64,000 bases of DNA, taken from NCBI GenBank assembly GCA_019279435.1, contig JAAALK010000286.1, positions 47,122,214 through 47,186,213 of the forward strand, given 5' to 3'. The stretch is from Zizania palustris (Eukaryota > Streptophyta > Magnoliopsida > Poales > Poaceae). The position numbers and the translations under genes are program-made. Of this stretch, positions 49,469 through 60,331 are shown in pieces (the stretch's first letter is position 1; each line of letters starts with the position of its first letter). Under the pieces are notes generated by a model. It made no database searches. It worked only from the letters and a program-made list of their open reading frames with translations, and had not been told where the DNA came from.

Positions 49469-50057
49469 CAATATATTTCTAGGGCAAGTCGTCGTCCTCC
49501 AAATTAATTAAATAGTCCGAAACCAACTCAACTTTGCACGGTTAGGTCAATATATTTCTAGGGCAAGTCGTCGTCCTCCAAATCTCTACCATTATAAAGC
49601 GGCTAGTTTTCCGTTCCTCCGTTCGCAAGCCTCCCCACTTCCCACAAAAAACCAATCAAACTTATACTCTATAAAAACCGGTGTCCCAACTGCCCGGCCG
49701 GAGTGCCTGCAACCGTCCTGCGAGTGAGCCGCTGTTCCACCCTCCCGCAACGCGCGCGCATGCATGTGCGCGCAGGAACTTGCTTTGGCTGCGTGAGAAA
49801 AAAAAAGAAGAAAAGAGGAAAAAGAAAAAAAGAAAAAAAAATAAAAAAGAAAAAGAAAAAAGAAAAAACAAGAAAAAGAAAACTGTATTTATATTTCAGT
49901 ATTTTAATTTATGTATTTTGCGGAAAGTAAAAACCCTTAGATTTTTGGAAAAATCATGTAGAAACATGAACTTTGCGCAAAAACCCTATTATAAAATAAG
50001 ATTCTATTACTAGTTAATTAAATAGTCCGAAACCAACTCAACTTTGCACGGTTAGGT
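49469..50057. repeat. 79-bp tandem duplication, second copy interrupted by a Helitron
   Basis: Copy 1 is 49469-49547 (CAATATATTTCTAGGGCAAG to CACGGTTAGGT). Copy 2 is 49548-49582 plus 50014-50057, identical by eye apart from the insertion. Confidence 0.93.
49583..50013 (+). mobile_element. Mini-Helitron, copy 3
   Basis: It begins TCTCTACCATTATAAAGCG and ends ATTCTATTACTAG, inserted exactly between A (49582) and T (50014). The uninterrupted tandem copy beside it shows the empty site, confirming precise ends and no target duplication. It has the same head, purine-rich core (GAAAAAGAAAAAAAG words) and AT-rich tail as the copies at 38785 and 39840. 431 bp, non-coding. Confidence 0.93.
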
Positions 50058-50719
50058 TACACCGGCCGTCTTCTTGAGAAGAAAGCTGAGATTTCCATCT
50101 GGTACGTTGAACAAGCTCCAAGGAATTAAATAAAGTAAGCAAGCTAAGTGTGGCAGGTGTGCATGCAATTCGTACGGGCTAGCAGCTGCTTCGTCGCACT
50201 CGCACAGACGCACAGAGACGTCGATAGGCTGATCGATCTCTGAGATCTCATGGGGGCCACGAAATATCTGGTGTGCATGGAGATGGAGTTTACGTTAGTG
50301 TTTCAGGCTTTAGTTTCATTCATCCCGATCTATGTTTCAAAGTTCATGTGCATCTGATACATTTTTATAAAAGGAGAGGTTTTTATCCTAAAAGATCGGC
50401 CTCAGGGAGAATGACTACTCTCTCTTATAAGGAGCTCGTAGCCCCCTTGCATGGATGAGGTGAGATTAAAATTGGTTGGAAACGTCCAGACACTCTAACA
50501 TCCCACCCTCTAGGAAGCCCCCCAGGTAGGCATGACAATGCAGGCTCTGATACGAGTTGTTAGCTCATTGTTAACGGGATCAACACGGATTGAAGGATTC
50601 TCAAGCAGGAACAGTCTGCTGAGCCACCGCCACCACCGAGTTCATCTCTCTCGTTTGTTATTATATCAGTGCAGTTTATATATACATGTAGTATTCCCAC
50701 ACTCACACGGGCTCGGACA

Positions 50720-51665
50720 CATATTCTTCATTGACGCCTCCTTGCTGCTCTTGGCGCACTGTTCCTCATTTGACACGGTACCAGAGGTCCCTTGACAACC
50801 TCTCTTCCTTGAAATGAGACTTATCTCCAAGCCTGTAACTCTGGAAATTGATTCTGGATGGTGGCCAAATTTTTCCAAGTAACCAATGCACCAGGCATTC
50901 CATTCCATTGCACCAGAACTTCGGCAACAGGGGATCTTTCAATTTACACCATGCGAAAATCCAACAAATAGATCGGCTGAACACTTGTGGTTAGTTGCTG
51001 ATTGACAAGAAATCTATGGGCGGCCTTAAGTTGGGACACATAAAAGACAGGATGAATAGAGGTATTGTTAGGAAGGTGCAATTTGTAAGCCACTTTGCCA
51101 ACACGAGATATCACTTTGAAGGGCCCAAAATACTTGAAAGAGAGCTTATGATTTGCTCTCCAGATCAAGGAGGTTTGCGCATATGGCTGGAATGTTACCA
51201 ACAGCCAGTCTCCACTTTGAAATTCCCTGAAGCTTCGTTTTTTATCCGCCCGAGTCTTCATTTGATGTTAGCTCTGTGTAATTGATGCTTCAGTAGTTCA
51301 TTCATCAGTTTTCTGTTGTCCAGCCATTCCTATAGGTCCAATATAACACATGTAGTATTAGAGAGACCAAGTTGTCTCGGATGCTGTCCATATAACACTT
51401 CAAATAATGAGGTCTTCAATATTGATGAATGCGGACTAGTATTATACCAAACTCAGCCAAATGAAGCCACCTAATCCATTTCTTAGGAAAGGCATGAGTA
51501 AAACACCAGAGATAGATTTTCAAACACTGCTTTACCCTCTCTGTTTGGACGTTCGTTTGGGGATGGTAGGATGAACTCAAGTTGAGAGTAGTGCCAGCAA
51601 GTTCAAATAACTGTTGCTAGAATTGGTTGGAAAATATTTTATCCCGATCTAATACAATAGCCTTA
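50720..51665 (-). pseudogene. Ty3/gypsy polyprotein 3' remnant (integrase end and chromodomain-like tail)
   Basis: On the minus strand: the end of the integrase core near 51560-51630 (GTTLNLSSSYHPQT-like), decayed sequence with many stops, then from 51261 an open stretch with KTRADKKRSFREFQSGDWLL, FKYFGPFKVI, KLHLPNNTSIHPVFYVSQLK (integrase C-terminal region). Near 50880 follows a VLVQWNGMP..LVTWKNLATI string resembling the chromodomain tail of plant chromoviruses. Shifts and stops break it throughout. Flanking sequence (50340-50660) may contain LTR, but I could not delimit it. Confidence 0.75.
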
Positions 51666-51826
51666 TACCGTTAAAGATGTCGTTAAAACATTTATGTGCC
51701 ATGTGTACAAGCTCCATGGCTTGCCAATGGCTATTGTATCAAATCAGGACACGATATTTACTAGCCAATTCTGGCAACAATTATTTGAACTTGTTGGCAC
51801 TACTCTCAACTTGAGTTCATCCTACT
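51561..51826. repeat. Inverted duplication of an integrase-core segment
   Basis: The minus-strand segment 51561-51663 and the plus-strand segment 51728-51826 encode the same piece of integrase core (QFWQQLFELVGTTLNLSSS in the plus copy) in opposite orientation, separated by 64 bp. The arms are about 85-90% alike by eye. The plus copy extends from about 51680 to 51840. Confidence 0.8.
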
Positions 51827-51899
51827 TGTTACCACTGTTCCAAAATATTGTTTGTTTTAATATTAATTTTGGCAAATTTTCTCTCAGGAAAAACTAGAT

Positions 51900-52786
51900 A
51901 GTATATATGTTGTAGTTACTGTGTAACTTTACGTGTGGTGTTTGTTTTGCTCAAGGTAACGTAAATAGTAATAGAATTAATTACGGTATTATGTGATAAC
52001 AATATATCATATTATTAGATTTGTTTGGTTTACAAGCGTAATATATTCTATTTAAATTACAGTGTTTGGTTGACAAATATAATATATTCCGGTAACATAA
52101 TCTGATACCGACCTAGTTAAAGTGTAATGGGCTGATTACTAGGTTGTAATCCAATTATGTGGTATCTAATACCGACACATTCAAACTAAATAAAATCTAA
52201 CGTAATTAGTTTACACTGTAAATAAATAAAATTAAAATAAACCCGAGCAAACGCTTTCTTAGTTTTTAGGGTTTAGGGGCTCATATGAATATATATGATG
52301 TGATTTTACATATTGGTCATAGAATAACTAATTATTTATTAGATGACTTTTTGCTCTAGATTTTGTAGTGATATACCAACAAGATTTAATAGGGAGGTAG
52401 GATGAAATAGTTGTCGAGATGATGGTATACTATAAGATGGTCTCTCAGTTTTTACACAAGATGCTTGTTAAATTGGTATGTGCTTACCAATTTCCTACAA
52501 GTTGATCAACACAAGACATAAAAATTCACATTTATCTTGTTTGGATTCTTTATAACTTATTTTGGCTCCCTTTCTGATGTTAGATGTAATTTTTCAGCCT
52601 GCTCAGAGAAGAGCTGGAACATGAAAATGAGAATGCTGTTGACCAAAGGCTGGAAAAAGGTTATACAAAATGGTTTAAGAACCATTTAATTTTATTTTCA
52701 CATCTAAAACAACCGCTTCTTGCATTTTTATTTGCTTGCACAATATTTTCTGTTGCTTTTGTATGGACGCATCGCAAAGTTGCATT
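51900..52786. other. Intergenic, no gene seen
   Basis: AT-rich. A small MITE-like stretch may lie at 51900-52215 (repeated GTTTGGTTNACAA words and TAATATATTC), but no ends were fixed. Confidence 0.35.
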
Positions 52787-52795
52787 GTGAATTGT

Positions 52796-53280
52796 TGATT
52801 TTTTTCTCGAAATAATACATTTATTTAAAATTTTAAATTTAATATACGAATTTTAGAATTTACAAAAGTTGCCTTTTATCGGCTATGGACTGTTGATCTA
52901 GGTCGATCCATTCCAGATCGGTAGACCATATGCCGATCTAGGCCTATCCGTCTACATCAGTAGGTTCTAGTTTTTGTTGTGTTGATCTGTTGATCTAGGT
53001 TTGATTTAACCTAAATCGGTTTATGATATGTTGATATAGGACAAATCAGCCTAGATCAATGGATGGTATATCGATCTAAGTTGAATCTGGCTAAATTGGA
53101 TGGTATGTCAATCTAGACTAAATCAGCTTAAATCGGTTTATAAGGACCGACAGAACCCCGGCGCTAGCCGATCAACCTAGATGGAACGACCAATTATCAA
53201 TAGAATACTATTTTGTAAATTCTATAATTCGCGTACCAAATTTAAAATTTTAAATAAAAATGCATTGATTTAAAAAAATC
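52796..53280. mobile_element. Small non-autonomous Mutator-like element
   Basis: Inverted termini of about 70 bp (left TGATTTTTTTCTCG... TTTAGAATTTACAAAA; right the inverse, ending AAAAAAATC). GTGAATTGT is duplicated exactly on both sides (52787-52795, 53281-53289), a 9-bp duplication as for Mutator elements. The interior is a degenerate array of GATCTAGG-containing units of roughly 40-55 bp. Non-coding, 485 bp. Confidence 0.85.
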
Positions 53281-53289
53281 GTGAATTGT

Positions 53290-54468
53290 GATAAGGTTGT
53301 GCACAGAAGGGAGGGCCCATTACTCAGTTAACCGATCAAAATAGGCCCATACAGGATTCGGATCTCCGCAACTGCCGTTGTGCCAGATCCTCACCGTCTG
53401 ATCTGCAATCAACGTCCTAGAGGAACTAGTTCGATCACGGTGGCTCCCCCTGGTCGTAACTGTAGCCGCAGTAAAATTGATGCTCCAGCTGAACCCCTCG
53501 TCGGTGGAGAAGATATACGCACGCACGCACTAGCGTAGATTCGACGCAAAACGAGACAGCAGTGACACGACGAACGGCCGTGATGACCGGTGGGGAGCCA
53601 TCCGTGCTACAATCGACGGCGCGAGACCACGAAGGACACGGCGGCGAGCCGGCGATGAGGACAGTGACCATGACTGCAACGCTCGGGCGCGGCCGGCCGG
53701 CCAGCCGGCATGGCATGTAGCCTGCGGTGCATGAGTGCATCACTGCACGCCATTAACGTCGCTGTGCCACACACAGTTGCACCGTCCAGCGAGCAAAGGC
53801 TGCTGGCTCACTGGCTGCTGCTGCTTGGCTTTCTTTCGCACTCCCGAGTCACCACCCGACCCGACCCGGGCCGGCCACCCGGCGAGCAAGAAGAAGAGGA
53901 CAGCCGGGCACGGACAACCATCGCCATCGGCGCCATTAATGTCCTCGCCCCCATTCATGTCGGCCATATATACACGAGGTACAAACTTGCAGCTGCGACG
54001 TCAACTCAGCTCCTGCCATTTCACGCTCGAGAGAGGCGAGGAGAAACGTGATACGGACTGCACCTGCATCACGTACCCTAATTAAACTGGCGCCACCACT
54101 TGCTGGTGCAGCAGCAGCTGTAGCAATTATAGTAATTAACTGCTGCTTCGACTACGTCGCACAATCAATGCGCCCCCGTGTACTGCACGAATACGCAGAT
54201 TGATCGATCGATATCGTAATTCATTACGTGCTAGAAGACTAGCTAGAAGAGACAGTTCATTAACGGAGAAAGCTTTGATCAATTACAGAGTAGGGCTCGT
54301 ATCAATTACGTGTTTGATTGATTTGGTTGATTCATTGATCGGTTCGATCCTAACAGAATTGGGGCATGGCTAGCTAGCTAGTCACATGGATGCAGAGCGC
54401 ATCGGCGGGCGGCGGCAGGTAGGGTAGGAGAAGGACGAAGCTAAGTGGTGGTGGCTAGCTCTAATAAG
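53290..54468. other. Intergenic and 3' flank, no gene seen
   Basis: Open frames at 53435-54085 on both strands are arginine/serine/proline-rich and match nothing I know. AT-richer DNA with CTAGCTAG words follows to the stop codon of the next gene, whose 3' UTR must lie near 54250-54468. Confidence 0.4.
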
Positions 54469-55768
54469 CTAGGTGCCGAGGAAGCCGACGTTGAGGTCGA
54501 TGCGAGGCTTCTTCTTGAACGCCGGCGAGGGAGGCGGCGGCACGTGCGACTCGCAGCGTGGGCACCGGGGGTCGCTCCGAGAGATGAGCACGTACAGAAA
54601 GCACCTCGGGCACGCCGCGGCCACCATGCCGCCGGCGCTCCCGGCGGACGGGGAGTCGCAGCCGTCGCCCTGCTCCACTGCGCCGTCGCCGCCGCCGCGG
54701 CGCTTCATGGAGGAGGTGGTGACGGACGAGGACGACGGGGAGGTGCCGCTGTGCTGCTGGTGGTGGTGGTGCTTGCCTCGCTCAAACCGCTCCAGCGCGG
54801 TCTTCACTTTCTCGATCGTGCACACGCTGTGGTACGTCGTCGTGCCGCCTGAGCTGGAAGCCGCCACCGCCGCCGCCACTGCCGCCGCCCCCGTCGACGG
54901 GCAGGTCTCTGCGACGGCGGCATCGCCGGGGACGGGGAAGAGGTTGAGATCCCTCGGCGCCGCCTGGCACGCGTGCTTCTGCGGCACGGACAGCTTGCCG
55001 GGCTACACAAACACAACAAGATCAACGCAGTAAAAATCAGACCTTGATACACAAATCAAAACATCAAAAAGGGGAAAAAAGATATAAACCAATTTTGGTT
55101 TCAAGATTGCAAATTTCTAAGTGTTTTCATTGGGCGCTCGTGACTGCGACTACACACGCATAGAGAATTATCAACCGAGACCAGTAGTTGCTTGAAAATA
55201 CACAGGAATTCAAGTTGCGGGGATAACACGGCAGATGAAGATAAACTAGCCACACAAAAAACGAAGTGACTGTGCCTACTCTTAGCGTAGAGAACAATCG
55301 ATCCGTAGATATTCTGACTAATGAAAAGTAATTTAATGAACACTAGAGACATAGGAGCACTAAAATGGCTTGCTCTGTTTCATAGAGTAGGCTTATCTAC
55401 CTGTCTTTAAAAAAAGGACCAAATTTGAAGGAAATATACTCTAGGAGCAAATAAATCCCTGCCCTTTGTTCTGAGTGGCTGCTGCTCCACCAAACTACTC
55501 TGAGCAGCTTGTGATCATTAACGCTAACCCTAACGTTCGAGCTAAACGAACCAACAAAGCAAGCCAGACAATTGAGCTGGTGAGAAAGAACAGAGAGAGA
55601 TGAGGAGTAAGGGCGTACCACGGCGTCGTGCCTTGCGGCGGCGGCGGCGGCGTCAATGGAATCATCGGCGGCGGCGGCGCACCCGCCGAGGAAATCCCTG
55701 GTGACGAGCTCCGTCGCCCTGCCGCCGTCCGCCGCTCTCGCCATGAACCCCACTGCCCCAGCAACCAT
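54469..55768 (-). CDS. Small plant protein with EAR motif and CPRC zinc ribbon (GIR1-like?)
   Basis: Two exons, 55619-55768 and 54469-55002, GT-AG in phase 0, 227 residues. The N-terminus has a DFLGGC motif (25-30). Residues 68-73 are DLNLFP, a DLNxxP-type EAR repression motif. SVCTIEKVKTALERFERG (109-126) looks like a short amphipathic helix. A CPRC (181-184) and CPRC (197-200) pair forms a likely zinc ribbon around FLYVLISRSDPR, and the end KKPRIDLNVG (214-223) gives a basic patch and a second DLN. The CPRC..YV..S..DP(R/K)CP(R/K)C pattern recalls GL2-INTERACTING REPRESSOR-like proteins, which act with TOPLESS corepressors; the N-terminal part fits another uncharacterised plant group better. 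Role as a nuclear corepressor adaptor is inference from motifs. Confidence 0.82.
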
Positions 55769-56002
55769 CTAGCAAACACAAACCACCACCACCACCATAC
55801 ACCTTCCCGAATCCCGACTCGGACCAATTCACCGCGAGCAGCAACCAGCTCGCAGGAAGCTCAGGGAGCGAGCGGAGCACCGAGCTAGCGAATCGAACAG
55901 CAGCCCGGTGAGAAACAAATCAGCAAGCTCGGATTGAGCAAGGCGGCGAGGAGGCCGGAGGATGAGCAGACGAGGCGAGAGACTATTACTAGGAGGAGCC
56001 GA

Positions 56003-56012
56003 GGAGATAAAT
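56003..56012 (-). promoter_or_regulatory. Possible TATA element of the EAR/zinc-ribbon gene
   Basis: The minus strand reads TCTATTTATC about 235 bp upstream of the start codon, followed downstream by a GA/CT-rich leader. Plausible but not strong. Confidence 0.35.
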
Positions 56013-56149
56013 AGAGCAGAGCAGAGCAGCGAGGAGGAGGACGGAGATGGGGAGGGAAACAGGGGAGGTTTTGGAGGGACGCATGGGCGCCATTAATTAA
56101 GGTGTTGGAAAGGGAAGGCATGAGGACAAGATGTGCAATCAATGCGGCC

Positions 56150-56586
56150 CGACCCCCGCATTGATGGCGAGGCCTCCCGCTGTGTGACGGACTGCGACGC
56201 TGGACCAGCCTGCCTACTCACCTTACTCCACTGCTCACTATTTCCCCCGTACTTCTTTTTCACAAATTATTAAATTTAGTTTCTGTATTTCAGGTGGGAT
56301 TATAATAATTCTATTTATAAAAAATAGATTTGGATTAATTTATTAAATTATTATAACATGTAATTCGTATTATAATAAATTGGTAGAATAAGTTGATCTG
56401 TTTAATATTTCTTAATGAAAATGAGAAAAAATATTATATTATATTTTAGTGGATAAGTATATGTTTAAGAGTAGTTCGGTGGGCAGTTTAGTCTAATATA
56501 AGTATTTTAGTGAGAAAAGTTATATTTTGCGAGTATAAGTTTGTTGCATTTAAGATAAATTATGAACTATAAAACTTGTTACGTTC
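56150..56586. other. Intergenic, no gene seen
   Basis: AT-rich distal upstream sequence with no recognised motif. Confidence 0.35.
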
Positions 56587-56594
56587 TCTCGGAG

Positions 56595-57988
56595 TATGGA
56601 TGACAATGAGGACCCGAAACCCGATACTCAGTGAGGAAAAACTATAGTAAGGATTAAAAATGGAAGAAATATAGCATCCATGAGAACGAAATCGGGCTAA
56701 AATTGATCCCCATCGGGTAACCGGGAATGAGGACGTTCCCCATTCCCACGTCCTCGTTTTCCCGTGGATTATTTTTCCCTACGAGTAGGGATGGCAACGG
56801 GGAGAATCCCCGGCGGGGAGGGGTCCCCGTCCCCGTCCCCGCTAGACAAAAAAATCCCCGTTCCCCGTCCCCGTCCCCGCCTTCGGGGATAGATTTTTCC
56901 CATCCCCGCTCCCCGTCGGGGATTCGGGTACCCGTCGGGGAGAAAATCCCCGTTTAGGTATATATACACACACATATATATACATATACATATATATATA
57001 CATATACATACACATATATATATACACACAAACATATATATATACACACAAACATATACACACATACACATACATATGCATACATATGTATATATATATA
57101 TAAAATATGGACCCACAATTAATTTTTGCAGGTATATTAACGGGGAACGGGGATGGGGAGTAGAGGAACGTCCCCGTCCCCGCTTCACCCGACGGGGATA
57201 GATTTTTCCCCGTTTGTCCCCCCGCGGGGATGAGATTTCCCCATACCCGTCCCCTAATAGAGGAAATCCCCGTCGGGGATCGGGGAACGGGGCCCCATTG
57301 CCATCCCTACCTACGAGACTGCCACAGCAACTTGGGTGTAGCCCAAGCACATAGGCTATCTCAACACGTATCACTCCCAGCCGCATAAGCCTAGCCCGAC
57401 ATGGCAGCACTATTAAGCACATAGACCTCGTCTAGCATGACAACACTAGTCTTGCTAACCCTAGCATTCTACCCACAACCCCACACCCCCCACCGTTTCA
57501 CACTCCCATCTCACAAGACTAACCGCAGCCCCCACCATGCACACCTGCCTTCTGCTCGAGACGACGGCTCCCTAAGGCGAGTGGCGACGACGGCTAGGTG
57601 AGCGACGACAATGGCCAAGCGAGTGGCGATGATGGCTAGGGGAGCGATAGTGACAACTAGGTAAGCGGTGCGCGGCGGCAGCCCAAATCGAGCGGTGGTG
57701 GTGACCAGGCAAGCGACAACGGTGTCAGGGGTGATGACAGCCATGCAAGCGATGGTGACACTAGGGTGAGCGATGATGGCACCGAGGTGGCGACGGCATA
57801 AGGCCAACATCTCGTCGTCCTGCATCGACGATCCTAGCTATCGGTGACTTCATTGAAAGGTTAGCCACTCACCTTCCTAGATTCATTGGTTATTTTCTCA
57901 GTGTGTGGCGATGGGGATGGGAATGTGAGATTTTCTAATAGGGACGGGGTGGCAAAACCTGGCAGTGACAAACCTGTTGCCACCCCTA
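56595..57988. mobile_element. Ac-like hAT element (outer), with another hAT nested inside
   Basis: It begins TATGGATGACAATGAGG and ends TGTTGCCACCCCTA, with TCTCGGAG duplicated exactly (56587-56594, 57989-57996). It contains the younger element at 56786-57309. The core right of the insertion has GAGCGATG/GGCGACGAC-type repeats (57590-57800) but no transposase. 1394 bp including the insertion. Confidence 0.9.
56786..57309. mobile_element. Ac-like hAT element (inner), CGGGG subterminal repeats
   Basis: It begins TAGGGATGGCAACGGGGA and ends CCATTGCCATCCCTA, with CCTACGAG duplicated exactly (56778-56785, 57310-57317). Subterminal zones are packed with CCCCGTCCCC and CGGGGA words. The centre is an ACATATATA microsatellite (about 56960-57105). 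524 bp, non-coding. Confidence 0.95.
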
Positions 57989-57996
57989 TCTCGGAG

Positions 57997-59840
57997 GGAG
58001 TAAAATCTTATTCTATGCGTGTCTCATCCATGCTTATTTTTATTGCATAAAATGTATGGCTTAAATTTAGAGTAGATTTTCTTTAATTCAGACAGAATTA
58101 ATGAGTTTTGGCTTCACAAACAATACCACCTAATTAGTGCCTCTATAAATTAGAGATAATAGGTTAATAAAGTCACATAAGTCATTTTTATGCTATCAAT
58201 CTATTTAAGAATTACTAAAAAATTAATTTTTACTTTTTGGACAATATTGGTAAATTAGTTGTACATGAAACAATTGTTTCTTATTAAAAAAATAAATTTG
58301 GAATAACAAACAAAGAGTATTGCAAAAATAAAACTTCTTAATTTATGAACCTAGAACAAATAAGAAAATACAAATAAAGTATTCTTAAGATAAAGTTGAA
58401 ATGTTATAAATGTTTTTTAATGAGGGAATCAATTTTGTGGAGTAATAAAGTTTCGTTAAAAAATTAAAAAGAATGGAAATACTATAACACTCCTTATTTA
58501 ATAAGAGGTAACTATAAAACTGAAAATTGGTTAGGATTAGATAAAAATAAAATTGAACCAGGGTATTTATATGACAAGTAGTTCTTTAATATTTATTATA
58601 TTTTAAAATAAAATTTAATCCATATAGTACGAGAATATAAGTTGTTTATTATGCTAGGTTATTACTATTATGTTTGGATAGAAAAAAATTACAGTTCACT
58701 TAAAAATAAGTGTTTTCATACGAATGTGCTGATATTTGATCATGAAATAATAAATAATAAATTTTCACCAAAGTATAATACCCTCTCCTTTTTTAAACGA
58801 AGTCATTGAATTTTATCGCAATATTTGATTATTAGTTTTATTTCAAAATCTTGTAAAAATATACAAAATATAAGTTATGCTACAAATACCTCCAATAACA
58901 AAATAAATGATATTTCAAAATATTTTTTAATAAAATAAATAATTAAATGTTATAATAAAAGTCGAACCATACCTTTTTTTATTTCCTTCAATAAAGCATT
59001 TCCCTCTTCTATACAAATCGAATACGAGCGATGATTCGGATAGACTTTTAATGGAAAGAGTTTCCCCATATCCATATCTTCTAAAATTGGACTTTCTTCT
59101 TATTTTAACCTTTTGATTTCTATATTAAGTGTAGAATAACAAATTTGGTCTAATTTATTAGTTTTCATTAACCCTAGCTTCTTTCCCTTGATAAAAAATC
59201 AAGTCTTCTCGAGCTCCATCGTGCACTATTTACTTACAAACAATCCAGCGCAAATTCAGTTCAGAACGAAAACGAAAAAAACAGAGGGAGTAGCTATTAA
59301 GTTGTTCCATAAAACAATCTAAAATGCTAGCTTTCACTAGCATATTACCTTATTATAATCTAGAGCCTATATTATAATAAGTTAGTCCACCAATCTAACT
59401 TTTTATTTGCATGTTTAAGCAATAAAGTATACCATCATAACTCTAAATTAAAAACAAACTGGTCCTATGGGCCAGGGGGGCTAGCTTTGTAAGCTCAATT
59501 CTCCATCTCATGGGGAGATGGGGCCGGGCCAGGGTGCATGTGAGGCTTATGTAATCAAAAGTGCATGTGCAAACGGCGTAGATGACCCGAAGTAGGCGAC
59601 TAGTTTAAACTGTTTACGTACTTGTACCATACCATACCATGCCAGATCGATTCATGCATGCTCCTGCTGCCTTTTGTGGGCATTGACCGGGTGAGTCCGG
59701 GGACCCATGCGCCGCCCGAGGTATCTTCTTTGGGATCGGTAAATAATTTGCTGCAACTACCACCAGAACTATCTATTCCATCTCGCAAGTTAAAAAAAAG
59801 ATACGGGTACTCTTCACCTACAAGAGAGAAATGATCCGAG
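57997..59840. other. AT-rich intergenic DNA, no gene seen
   Basis: Long AT-rich stretch with only short frames. No element ends or RNA genes were recognised. Confidence 0.4.
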
Positions 59841-59841
59841 G

Positions 59842-60280
59842 GTGTGTTTGTACGAACTTTAGGTTCTGAAAAAACTGCCGTGAGCCGTAAAAAAATCTTG
59901 TGAGTTGTGAACTGCGGAAAAACGGAGAAGCTGTTTGGTTGGAATAGTTGTGGATTTATATTTTGTTAGTTCATGATGCTTAGTTACATTATTGATGTGT
60001 AATTTTACATGTAAATTATTCTAATCATGGAATTTTGTAATGTTTATATTAAAATTATATATTTTTAAATTACACTAAAATGATATGTTTTATGAAATTT
60101 TATTTTTTCAAATTTTACATTAACTGATATGTTTTAATAGCATGGTAGGTAATATTCATTCAAAGTTGATCTAAAAAGCTATAAAATCTGGGTTATACCA
60201 GCTTTTAAATTTGTACTACGAGAATCTATAGATTCTAGAAACAAGGAAGCTGGTTAAAAAATCTGGACCAAATAGACTCT
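59842..60280. mobile_element. MITE related to 41490-41966
   Basis: Nearly the same internal order (GAATAGTTGTGGATTTATAT, ACATTATTGATGTGTAATTT, ACTGATATGTTTTAATAG) as the copy at 41490-41966. Ends are GTGTGTTTGTACG and GGACCAAATAGACTC. No clear duplication, so limits are approximate. Confidence 0.6.
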
Positions 60281-60331
60281 GATTATCATAAGTTAGATGC
60301 GGTAAAAAAGAGGAAAGTTTGCTCTCACTAG

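Noticed and set aside
49662..50013. Lys/Arg- and Phe-rich frames on both strands
   Set aside because: Translation of the purine-rich core of a mini-Helitron.
50530..50780. GGTACCAGAGG at about 50779 as a retrotransposon primer-binding site
   Set aside because: It resembles a TGGTATCAGAGC-type site only loosely, and in the minus-strand orientation of the gypsy remnant it would lie at the wrong end.
53435..54085. Open frames of about 75-116 codons on both strands
   Set aside because: Arg/Ser/Pro-biased with no motif, no splice logic and no neighbour support; treated as non-coding.
54445..55052. Several plus- and minus-strand frames over exon 2 of the EAR/zinc-ribbon gene
   Set aside because: Out-of-frame Gly/Ala/Arg-rich shadows of GC-rich coding DNA.
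56769..57422. 217-codon minus-strand frame with Tyr/Ile/Cys repeats
   Set aside because: It is the translation of the ACATATATA microsatellite and CGGGG repeats of the nested hAT element.
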